From Haliclona indistincta (Eukaryota; Porifera; Demospongiae; Haplosclerida; Chalinidae), in contig OZ024787.1 of NCBI GenBank assembly GCA_964017065.1, positions 8,231,899 through 8,295,898 of the forward strand: a stretch of DNA of 64,000 bases. Direction: 5' to 3'. Numbering within the stretch: the stretch's first letter is position 1; each line of letters opens with the position of its first letter. This document shows positions 44,916-55,414 of the stretch, piece by piece. The position numbers and the translations under genes are program-made. The notes under the pieces are model-generated. The model was not told where the DNA came from, made no database searches, and was given only the letters and a program-made list of their open reading frames with translations.

Positions 44916-45525
44916 GAACTAACTGTACTAGTACACTTTACACGCACAATACATTTTGGACAGTTATGATAGATGCATGATGATACTTTTGAAAGGTAGA
45001 TTGTAATGCAAAAATAATGTTCAGAGAAGAGGTCGTGCATGTGACGGCTATTGCCAACAGTCTTTTTTTCTGAATCATTTTTGCCTTTATACTCCTAAAA
45101 CAAGCAGATTGTATTCTTTCAAATAATTCGTGTTTACATCTCATCATGCAGAGCGGGCATGGAATAAGCATTTTATCGCAAGAACTGAATTGCTCAGTAT
45201 AGCTGCATGACATTCACTATTTCAGTCAACACACTCTCTCCAGGAGAGTGTGTTGTCATAAAGTTAGTATGCAGTTAGTTGCCGTCATCATAATGAGTAG
45301 TTATATATTATGAAGCAAACCTGCTAATAACTGAAAGGACATATGAATACTATCAACGACGTCCTGTTTTCACATGCTGACCAATCAAACACTGGGCGGG
45401 TGTTACTGTACAAGATTAGTAGGAGGTGGTAAAAACTAGAAAATGGAAATGCGGAGTTCTAACTGTTGCAATGTTATAAAGTTGTGAGTGTACAACTGTA
45501 TGATCTTAACAGTAAATTGTTGTAT

Positions 45526-45590
45526 ATGGACTATCAAGATATTATCGAGCAGTTGACAAATAAAGGCATAAAAATTAACTTTTTAACTTC
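45526..45590 (+). pseudogene. Short RRN3-like exon relic
   Basis: Encodes MDYQDIIEQLTNKGIKIN and then loses the frame. The first part recurs at 36752-36772 next to the better RRN3-like fragment. Very short; the identification is tentative. Confidence 0.25.
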
Positions 45591-45732
45591 TTCACACTGA
45601 AAATTTTGCACAAGCTCACGTCAAGGCAGCAGAAGTATTGATACTATCTCAATCACTAGCAGTGAGTGTGGTGTGTGATTGTGGTCAGGTGTATTGGTCA
45701 GTTTGGTGGTTAGCAAGATGCTGTGTGTGTAG

Positions 45733-46231
45733 GTGGAAGGATTGGGGTATACATATCCAACAATGAGAGTACCTCTTGGTCCGGTGTTCTTCATTGGTAA
45801 GACATATAGTTTCACTGCAGCTGTTATAATACATGTACATACATTTGGTTAGATTCGTAGTTGACTTGCTTTCTTGCAGCCTACCTCATCGAATGCCATC
45901 ATTTGGTTGGTCCTGTGTACGATTTTCAGCCTCTCTTGACAAGAGCTAAGGTAACAAGTATGTTACTACATGTACAATCCCCTTTACACTATGTTGTCAA
46001 ACTGGTTTACAAAACCGGTGTGACACATTATTTCAGTATTGCTGCTGCTAGAAGAGATCTCGGATACGACCCGCTGCCAAAGGATCTGTCAGGAACGGTG
46101 AAATGGTTTAGAGAAAGAGGTCATGGATGAAAAGTCACTTATAGCAGAACATGGTTGCACTGGCTGGTACCTGTTCTGCTACTAGTATTGGTCTGGGTCT
46201 TGCTGTTAGGGATGCTACCATTAGTGCACTA
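45733..46231 (+). pseudogene. SDR42E1-like 3' exon fragment, copy A (nonsense mutation)
   Basis: Exons 45733-45796 (GLGYTYPTMRVPLGPVFF), 45880-45950 (AYLIECHHLVGPVYDFQPLL) and a third with VYKTGVTHYFS and DLGYDPLPKDLSGTVKWF. These resemble, from memory, the C-terminal part of SDR42E1, a membrane-bound 3-beta-HSD-type short-chain dehydrogenase. After GHG the codon is TGA at 46128-46130; copy B has CGA there, a CpG-type change. The membrane-anchor codons follow the stop, still recognisable. The acceptor of the third exon is also lost here (ACTG instead of AAAG). No NAD-binding exons exist upstream. Confidence 0.7.
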
Positions 46232-46369
46232 GACATGCTTGTTCAAATTATATATTTCTACTCAATTGTCAGAGCGTGTTGTCTGTGAATTTCCACATTA
46301 TTATGTCACAAAGTGCATGTGCAGTCCCTATTCTCACATTAGTTTAGATCAATCATTACATGTATGATG

Positions 46370-46943
46370 TTGACAAACCAAAATAATGTCAGTTCCTGAA
46401 CTAAATGAAAGCACCAAAGCGATGCTGATGCCTCAGTGGATTTGCACTGCAACGAGTAATACACTAGACATGCTTTGACAACACAAAATCACAATGGAGT
46501 ATAATAGTTATGCAACCTACGTATCAGCTTCTAGGCCGTCAACCGTGGATAGTTTTGTCTACGGATAATTCTAGATCGCCAGCAACGGGCCAACGGCCAT
46601 GAGGCCATCGATCGTGATTCGCGAGACAAGCAAATTACTTGTTCTAAACTTGTTACTTGTACTGTATTATCTATGTTACGCCATAACTCGAGAACCAAGC
46701 TTAGGGTACAAGTTTCAATAGATAATATCGATTTCTACTTGCATTGCTAGTTTCGTTCAGTGTGCACCGCAAAACTGGAATGACTGATTGACGGAACGAA
46801 TGAACTACGCCTCGTGGCTCCGCCCACCAATGCATAAAACTCATAATCTATTTTAGCCAAGGGCGTGCCACAAAAATAGCCAAGGGCGTGTCACTGAGAC
46901 GAGCTAGGTGGGGCTGCTCTGCTTCACCGGCATCACCGCCAGT
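46370..46943 (+). promoter_or_regulatory. Duplicated 5' flanking/promoter region, copy A
   Basis: Closely matches 60905-61428, through GTAATACACT and CATGCTTTGACAACACAAA, up to the same start context (CACCGCCAGTATGTCAGACC). Shared position directly upstream of the first exon implies promoter and leader. Short insertions and deletions distinguish the copies. Confidence 0.7.
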
Positions 46944-47421
46944 ATGTCAGACCGTAAGTATATAGCGCTCTGCATAAGCTATAAGCTATTATGCTATCAT
47001 GAAGACAGTTTAATTTGCTCTGCTTCATGGCAGTTCTGCTTCTGCAGTACACAAGGAAGATGCTGATATGGAGGAGAAGATCAGTCACTTAAAGCTTAAG
47101 GTATAGCCACTCTTTTTTTACTGTATAATGTTAGTGTGGTGTGTTAAATAACTAGTCTTGGGTCTAGAGGACTCCATTTCAGTACAAAATTAATACTGTA
47201 TCACAATGTGACATTGTATTTCTTGAGGCCTTAATCTATAGCCAGCACCATAATTATTATGCAAGGTCCACCTATGCATTGCATTCTGCACTGATGACAG
47301 ATTACATAGTGACAAGCAGGTGATAAGATCTTTTTATAATTTTGACAGGAATTTGAGCTGGAATTAGCAGTGAAGAGGTGAGGTACTGCAAGTGGTAACA
47401 TTATCATTTACACACACACAT

Positions 47422-47505
<84 letters not shown>

Positions 47506-49976
47506 CACACACACGCACACACTATCTCTCTCTTAGTGGAGAAATTGAACGTTTGACTAGAGAAATGGAAGATTTGAAGGCTATGAATGGAAAATTTAAT
47601 GATACTGTCAAGATGGTATGACATGAGATGTAAATGGTTCTATTATTGTCCATCTACTGTATGCAGCTGTCACATAAAACTATGGAAAGCACTCATCAGT
47701 TGGAGGACAATGACAAAAAACTAGAAGCTCGGTGTGTATCCTTATAAACTATAAACACACCTCCTGCATAATAATTTTTTCTGTAGACTCAATACTCTTG
47801 AGGACAACATTGCAAGTCTTCGAAAAGAGTGGAGTCAGAACATGTTGCATTTAGTGCCAGGTACATACTTATTCCAATTTATTTTATAATGCGTTATTTA
47901 CTACCATTGTTGAAATTAGGACAACAACAGCATTTAGATATTGAGAGACTGACGAGTTTCAAGAGTTGTGAGGAGAACCTCAAGAAAGCTAATGAATGTG
48001 AGAATTGTTTGAGAATTGTAATAATTATAACCAAGGACTACATTTCAGTAATGGCAAGGAAAGAAAAGATTATAGCAGCCAGTAGAGAGAAACACATGAA
48101 GAAGGTATACTGACTGGCAGGAGCCAGAGATGTCAAGATTGCCACCAACTGCACAATAACTGTGTAATATTCTTTAGATAGCACTGCTTGAGACTACTGC
48201 ACCACCGGACCTGCCAGTTGTGTTAGAACAGATTCCAGCTGATCTTAACTGGAAATTTTTGTCAAATAATTGTCCTGATGCACCACGTTACTGGATGAAG
48301 CATATTGGAAGGTAATTGCAATAATGGGTTGATTGCATACTGGTAACATGTACATGCAGTGAGCCAGTGACTACTTTCATATCATTATGCATGTATGTAG
48401 GGAATTCAAAACTCAGTATCCAGCTCATAAGCATCAACAAAATCTTAAGAAATTAAGAGAAGAATTGACAACTCTGCTGCAAGAATCTCTGGAAAAACAA
48501 AGTGAATATCATCTATGGTGTGAGGCTCGTCTTGGGAAAGTTGATTGGAGAGTAAATAGAACTGACTTGCAAAGAAGTCTATGCATAAGAGATATCTTAA
48601 GACTTCGCAGTAGGGAGTTCTACACAAGGTAAATTATTAATCTGCATTGTAATAATTATACTATTGCCAGTTCTTTAGGACAACCACTAAAGCTAAGAAA
48701 ATGACTCAGATTTTGTGCAGTACCACAGAAGAATATATCAGAGATACTGTTGTACTCACTGTCAAAGATACCACTGTCGGTGGAGATGGTGACAGATACA
48801 AGTTTACAATTGATGAACATCCAAGGGGCACCTTTATCTTCAATGTTGGGGTTGGATTTCATCACTACACATACCATCTTGGTCGTGTTACCGCTGATTT
48901 TATCTGTATTGGAAGGTATTGAAGTTTGGGGCTTTTAATAATCATAATTATTGACATTAAAATTAATTTTGTGGAAGAAATTATTTTGTGATTTATGTAG
49001 TTGTTATTTTTATGTGCTAGCTATAATTATGTAGTCTAAGTACGGTAGACCTCATAAAAGTGCTAAGTACAAATTTTTTAACACAATGATAATGAGTTAC
49101 TCAATGAGTAATATAGGCCCATGAATAAGCACTGCTCACATGCTGTCCTTGTATAATGATGCTGCATTATGTTCTGAAAGTCAATTTAAATTATGCATAT
49201 ATACAGAGCTAGGTTTAATTGTGTTAGTTACAAATCCAGGTTTAATATTAATTGATCAAATACATGATCATTTATATTATAGGTCATATGATGTCCGAGT
49301 ATCCAGTACCTGTAAGTACCTGTCACCATTCAGACCAACCCAAGTCATAGAAGATGTTAAAAAGATTGCTGACTGTATGCAACGAACGTAATAATAGATT
49401 GCTTTAGTCACATGTATAATAGCTATGTATGTTTGTACTACAGTGACAATGGGAAGCTCAAGATGATTCTGAAGTGTGGCTGTGTAGAAGTGACATTTGT
49501 TCGGCAAATGAAAACCTGGAATATCACACCTAAAGTTGGACACCATGGGGTTAATTTTTATGAGGTGAAGGAGACTAACACTGATCCTCTTCATCTAGTA
49601 GAGGGGCAGTTAGTAGAGCTGGAACACCATGACAACCAGGAAATAGAGGTACTACAATGCACATACTGATTAGATGTGCATCTCAGTTTAAATATCATGT
49701 TGGTTTAATCTTTGCAAAAGCTTTGTACAAATGACTTTTAATAGTGAAATTTAACGAAAAACCGTACTTGCATTGTTTTTATTTCATATAATTTATTCTG
49801 CTCAAAATGCAATACCTAGTTGTGTTTACTTCTCCAATTTATAGGTAAAATTGTTCCAAGGTGTGAAAAATGGTCAGTTCAATAAGATATTGAAGGAAGT
49901 TGAGGAGCTGGTTGATTATGCCATGGATGTGGCTGACATGGCAGAGAAGTGCAAGGACCCAGCCATACCATACTAG
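46944..49976 (+). CDS. Coiled-coil protein with orphan C-terminal region, 14 exons
   Basis: Exons 46944-46953, 47048-47100, 47349-47377, 47537-47615, 47667-47731, 47787-47860, 47920-47997, 48049-48104, 48178-48311, 48401-48628, 48679-48915, 49283-49387, 49444-49648 and 49845-49976 have GT-AG borders. Every phase agrees, giving 494 residues. Exon 1 (Met-Ser-Asp plus one base) is the same as in the Death-domain genes at 18875 and 61429, but here it is spliced straight to coiled-coil exons, without Death domain. Exons 2-8 match the coiled-coil exons of the NHL gene in phase and words (HQLEDNDKKLEA versus HQLKDKEDEIRELEA; CEENLKKANE versus CEEELKTANE). Exons 9-14 encode about 340 residues that I do not recognise: charged, with a likely beta-rich core around DRYKFTIDEHPRG and VEVTFVRQMKTW. 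Likely a cytosolic adaptor. A CA microsatellite sits in intron 3. Confidence 0.85.
47411..47520. repeat. (CA)n microsatellite in intron 3
   Basis: Nearly pure CA run of about 105 bases with two interruptions, between exons 47349-47377 and 47537-47615. Confidence 0.95.
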
Positions 49977-50230
49977 GAACTGTACATGTACACTTATTTT
50001 ACACAGTAATGATACAGTACCGCTCACGAGTAAGTGAACGGGATTCACTAAGTTCACCCGTTTTGAAACGGATTACGTCATGATAATTAATATTCATTGA
50101 TTGCTTTGGCGGGAATTTCACCCGCTGCATATCTGGCTTGGTACTAGTAGTACAGTACTTCTAGCTCTAGCACTAAATTGAAGTCTCGCCTGTTACTACA
50201 CGTACACACAGTGCAGTTTCGATTCTGAGA

Positions 50231-51954
50231 ATGGAGGTATATTCTGTCTGTGAATATTTGAAAAGATCATGGCCTTTGTTGTATAAATCTAGTATAAAAC
50301 GGAAGATTGGAATGAAGGTCTAAAACGAAATGGAGTGTACTATGAGGGATGGGTCACAGATGCTGACAAAGTGGTAGCACTCCATGGCAAAGCTACTGTG
50401 ACCTGCTATGGAACTCGAAGATCTCAGTCCCATGGAGGTAGAGATAAAGAGAACACTGGAGAGAACACGGTAATATTAAGGTTACGGGATACACCACGCC
50501 CACTTACAAGCAAGCAGAAATGGTTGCCTGAAAAAAACACTCGTAGCATCGCGCTTGTTGGTTTGGCTGAATATAGCGCTGCATATCCAGTTAGAGCAGA
50601 GACTGCACTTCGTCTTCAGCAAAAACGGTGGTTAGACGCGCTACCATAGTGCGTTACGAAGTACACGAAATAACGAGCAGCTTCGTCAACTAAGAAATCG
50701 AAATTCTCGTTGTGGGCACTCTGTAGCACGACTAGACTTGGCATGCAGCTAGACAGCTTAGTTATCTAGGGACCCACGGATCCTTTTTTCTATATTAGCT
50801 TTAGTTGCCGAGTTATGTTCACGCATACACTCGAAAAGCTTGTCAAAGCTAATTTTCGAGTGTATGCGTGTACGGCAAAATCTCGGGAGTGAAGTAGAAA
50901 CAGTGCTTAACAGTTTGTGTGCGTCTACTACAACCACTCTACGTTGTTTTCACCGCAGGCCGCCCTCGACAAGTAAGCGTGAGCAACACACTGGCTTGCC
51001 TTTGAATGTTGGTGTGAAAGTGCTTATGGCTAGCTCTGAAGACGTAGCTATCTCTTAGAGGGGCGGCCTGCGATGAAAAGTTAGTAAATCTTGCCCTTGA
51101 AGTTTCACCAAAGTCAAAACACTGCACTGTTGCTCTTTCAAAAGAAATTCATTTAAAATGTGAAAACGGGTCCGATATATTTTATACTTGCCATTTTGGC
51201 CTATGTTATCAGAATGTCTCCAAAGATGACACACAGGTATATGAAAGATTGTAGATCATGTATTCCAAGTTTGAAAGGTATTACTTCAACGGTCTCAAAG
51301 ATACAGCTGTTTTAATTGATTTTTGAAATTCTTTGATTTAGACTACTGTCCTACCTTAATAGGAAGCCTGTCAAACTCAAGCTACTATAGGCACTCTCAC
51401 ACAGAGGTAACATACACCTGAGTGTATTTATCTTGTGAGTGTGTGCATAACAAACTATTATTATGCTAAGGTCTGACCAGCAAGCTGATAAAGTGTCTAC
51501 AGCAGGTAGAAAAAGGAAACGATGTGGAAAATGTACAGGATGCACATATGAAGAAGACTGCGGAGAGTGTCTGTTCTGTAAAGACAAGACTAAGTTTGGG
51601 GGAGAGGGAAAGAAAAAGAAATGCTGTGTCAGGAAAAGATGTAGGTTTTATTTAGTCATAAATATTATGGTCACTAACCATCCTGTTTAACAGGTGTGAC
51701 TCTAACCAGTAACAGCTCCCAGCGAGAGCGTTCACATGATCGTCTCTCGGCTAGACTATTTGCTCAGGTAGGTTAAAAGACAAATAATTTACAGTATTAT
51801 TATTATTTTTATTATTATTATGGCTTGCCTGTCATAGGGAATCACAAATGAACACATGAAGTTGCCACCAGGAGTGACCATGGCTGCAATTCCTGTTGCA
51901 ACACTCCAAACAATGAAGGAAACGAACCAATGGCCAGAGGACCTTAGTCTGTAG
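50231..51954 (+). CDS. Small CXXC zinc-finger protein inside the DNA element
   Basis: Five exons: 50231-50236, 50293-50469, 51481-51640, 51694-51767 and 51838-51954, with GT-AG borders and agreeing phases, 177 residues. Residues 1-61 (EDWNEGLKRNGVYYEGWVTD) are unrecognised. Residues 72-114 are a CXXC domain: basic lead KRKR, CGKCTGC, then DCGECLFCKD, KFGG and KKKKCC...C, giving the eight zinc-binding cysteines and the KFGG motif of the family that binds unmethylated CpG (DNMT1, KMT2A, CFP1, KDM2). The C-terminal 60 residues are Ser/Arg-rich, then a short tail (PPGVTMAAIPVATLQTMKE). There are no other enzymatic domains, so it could act as a CpG reader or a competitor of host CXXC proteins. Its position wholly within the element suggests gene capture. 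The roughly 1-kb intron 2 contains further inverted repeats. Confidence 0.85.
50820..50870. repeat. Perfect 18-bp hairpin within intron 2 of the CXXC gene
   Basis: CACGCATACACTCGAAAA at 50820-50837 pairs exactly with 50853-50870 around a 15-base loop. Another inverse pair (about 50948-50966 and 51061-51079, GCAGGCCGCC / GGCGGCCTGC) lies just downstream. These may be ends of a nested small element. Confidence 0.75.
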
Positions 51955-52045
51955 TGTGTTGTTCGAAATTCCGTTGCGTAAAGGTTAAAAATATTAATTA
52001 TCATGACGTAATCTGTTTCAAAACGGGTGAACTTAGTGAATCCCG

Positions 52046-52358
52046 TAAGTGAACCAACACCCGCGGGAGACTCGCAGGCAACCCGGGAGTAATTTTGTCT
52101 TGCCCGCGGAACCGTGTATCATTAACCGCGGGTAGATGCGAATACAGAGTGCATCACGCGCTGGTGCGGATACGTGCGAGCACTGTATATGCTCGCGAAA
52201 GTCACACAACGACAACGTGAGTCTGCCTAGCTATCCAGCGGGTCGCGAGTGCATGCAAGGCTGCATGAGGGCCGCGGGTTAGTGTGGTGCGGGCAGTGGG
52301 TACACGTTCACGGACCGGCGGGCACCAGTTACGCGCGGTTAGCCCGCGGGTTTGAGTA
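52046..52358. other. CpG-dense segment at right end of the CXXC element
   Basis: Roughly 35 CpG dinucleotides by eye in about 310 bases, with repeated CCCGCGGG words, in otherwise AT-rich and CpG-poor DNA. It lies between the subterminal and terminal inverted repeats. No reading frame of interest. Resembles a small CpG island. Confidence 0.75.
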
Positions 52359-52382
52359 CACTTACTCGTGAGCGGTACTGTA

Positions 52383-53046
52383 GATGCATGATAATATTTT
52401 TGAAAGTTAGATTGTAACGCAAAAATAATGTTCAGAGAGGAGGTCATGCATGTGACGGCTATTGCCCACACAGTATATTTTCTAAATCATTTTTGCCTTT
52501 ATACCCCTTGCTCTTTCCTCGTGTTGTTTTGGTTTTTTCCTTAGACTCGGTTCTCCCCAGACATTGAGTTACTCTGGGGAGATATTGAGTCTCCCCAGAT
52601 TTTGAGTTACTTATTCCAAATTAAATTTAATTATCTTCTCTTATGCTGTGACTGCAATCATCATGGTGGTGGTGCTGCCATATGTATTTCGCTACTCTTT
52701 TTATTTCCATCTCCTATCACTCTCTCTGCTAATTTTTCTTCAACCATCACTGTCTTTTCATGCACTTATATCGTCCTCCCAGCTCTCTTTCTGCTTTAAT
52801 CGCACGCTATTGGAGAGCACTGAACTAACAGTGATGTATATGTAGTGGTACTTGAGTCAGGGAACGACACAAGCTATGAGTGGTGATGGTTACTAGTACC
52901 AACCATTTTGCATTGTCCATATTATTTGTAGAGCATAATGAACAGTTGTGAAAATAAACGCAGCAGGGAGTTGTCAAAATAAATGTAAAGTTGTTCATTG
53001 CACATTATTGGATGTATCTATTGGATGGATGTAGCCTGCATGGTCA
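52383..53046 (+). promoter_or_regulatory. Duplicated upstream region of the beta-helix gene, copy B
   Basis: Close paralogue of 24541-25137, with the same CAATCATCATGGTGGTGGTG and GGGAACGACACAAGC... stretches and a similar distance to the coding start. Conserved together with the gene, so it probably contains the promoter. A small local expansion (ACTCTGGGGAGATATTGAGT) is present near 52570. Confidence 0.6.
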
Positions 53047-55414
53047 TTGAAAGTACACCTAAAACTAATGCATCTGTTATTATATACAACATCCATAATT
53101 ATACATTCGGTATGCAAATTACAAATAATTGTTATTGTCAAGTTAATGCAGCTTAAGATGCAGCAAGCTTTAGCATCTCTTCTCTGCTTGAGCTGCTGTG
53201 TTTCTGCCATAGAGATAGTCATCTCAGTGAAAGGGAGTGACACTCCATCTTGTCTTGATGAACAACTAATCTCCTGTCAGTCTTTGGTCAATGTCTCTAA
53301 ATATGTGACTGATCACAAACTCAACAATGTAACCATCAGGATCAATGACACTAACTACACTCTTCAAGGAGTAGCTAATTTCAGTGAAGTAGAGAACATA
53401 ACCATTACTGGGAAAAATCGCTCACTAACACACATCAACTGCAGCATCGCTGAAGCAGGAATAGCCTTTGATCACTCTGCAAATATTACCCTCAAAGACT
53501 TCACTATCAGTAACTGTGGAGCTACCATTGTCAACACAAACAGTAATCTCACTGGCAATGGCACAGCCATTCAAATCATTGACTGCTTTGATGTCGATGT
53601 GTCGTGCATTGTGGTATTCAGGAGCATTAGTCAAGGTCTTACGTTTATCAACACAGGATCAATGGTGCGAGTGACTCACTCTCATTTCATCAACAACACA
53701 GTCTCTCAGTCCCGATGGTTGGGAGGTGGTGCTTTACAAATCCTTTTTTATGGAACAGAAGATCTAAACACTAACACTGAATATGTCATTGCTGATAGTT
53801 TATTCCTGAACAACAATGCTTCCACACGCAGTGTGAAAGAACACGATATTTTTAATTCCAAGTACTGTGAAAGAGGTGGTGGAATTCGTATCATTCTTTT
53901 TGACAATGTTTGCAGCAATAGCAACATTACGCTGGACAATAATACATTGGAAGGCAATACTGCTGTTTTTGGTGGTGGAGCACTGATCAGTGTGAGCGGT
54001 AGTACTTCACATGACAAGATTCAAATTTTGAATAACTACTTCATTGGTAACAAAGTACTGGCAGGTGGAGGCGGTCTTGATGTGGGATATACCACTCACA
54101 AGAAGGGTGTTTACCCAACTTACAATACCATCTGCATTTTGCAATCTTACTTCATGAACAATTCTGCTTCATTTGGTGGTGGATTGTCTATGTTTGTTGC
54201 TTCTATTCACTTCTACGATAAACATACTTACAATGATATTTCATGCACAAAATGCCATTTTGATACCAACACAGCAAACGGTGGTGCAGCTGTCAACATT
54301 GGTCAAGACATCTTTAAAAACAACGGAGCACAGTTTATAGGTACTTTTCAATTTACCGACAGTTCTTTCGAGAATAACATGGTGATTTTTAACAGCAGTG
54401 TATTCGATAGTTTACCAAGGACCAATGGTGCATCTGATGGTAGTGGAGCTTTCTTTGTTTCTGAAGTGGATGTTAACTTTGAAGGCAATACAAGTTTTAT
54501 AGGAAACAATGGTACAGCATTGTATCTTGATTCAACAACGGCTATATTTGGTCCTAACAGCACTGTGTATTTTATCAACAACTCCGGCTACCAAGGAGGA
54601 GCGATTCTCCTGTTTGGAAAGTCGGTTATGTACATTGACAATATTGGTTCTTTTCACTTTTATGACAACACAGCCACAAAGGTTGGTGGAGCAATTTGTG
54701 CCTTAACTGGAGGCAAGCACGTTTTCTCTTACATGAAATCTTGCTTTTTGAATGCCAGGCATTATATAAAGACTTCATCAGATTTTTCTTTTCATTTTCG
54801 TAACAACTCGGCTATCATCGGTGATGATATTTATGCAACGTCCATATCATCTTGCAACATGTTATGCAGTAGACAGATAGATGGTTCTGATGTAAATGAT
54901 ACAGATCCTTTCTTTACACATGATTGCTATGGAAATTTTACTCTCAGCAGCTCAAGTGTTACACACAGCATTGCCACATCACCCGTAAAAATGACAATTT
55001 CTTTTGAAGATGATGTGGTCATGCCTGGTATAGCAGCTAATTTAAAAATAGTACAATATGATGAAGTAGGAGGTGATGTCAGTCAGTTATTTGCACTCAC
55101 GGCTAAGGTACAAAGTTCAAAGCATCATGCCAAAGTTCACAAAGCATCTACCGTTGTCACTAGCAACTAAATCACCTTGTTGGGTGTGCCTGGAGATGAA
55201 GGAGAATTATTGTTCGCAAGTCAATCAATTAGACATGTCATAAGATTTAAACTGTCCCATTGTGGTCCTGGATATGTACATGAAGGAAAAAGATGTCATT
55301 GTTCAAAGAACTACTCTAAGATACATTGTGAACCAGAAAAATTTGCTGCAATAGCAAGTAACTATTGGGCAGGCTACATCAGCAATGAAAATGACAGCAT
55401 TGCAACACAGTATT

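Larger units (their letters stand above)
50015..52380. mobile_element. TA-flanked inverted-repeat DNA element carrying a CXXC gene
   Basis: Ends CAGTACCGCTCACGAG... and its inverse agree for 22 bases, with TA outside each end (50013-50014 and 52381-52382). The paralogous block A has the uninterrupted site at 44962-44985 (TTATGATAGATGCATG, a single TA), which directly shows a clean insertion of 2366 bp. Inside the ends a second inverse pair matches over about 55 bp (50038-50094 and 51989-52045; TTCACCCGTTTTGAAAC). On the right the two repeats are separated by about 310 bp of CpG-dense DNA (52046-52358) that has no counterpart on the left. No transposase is seen; mobilisation by a Tc1/mariner-type enzyme is inferred from the TA target. 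Confidence 0.9.
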
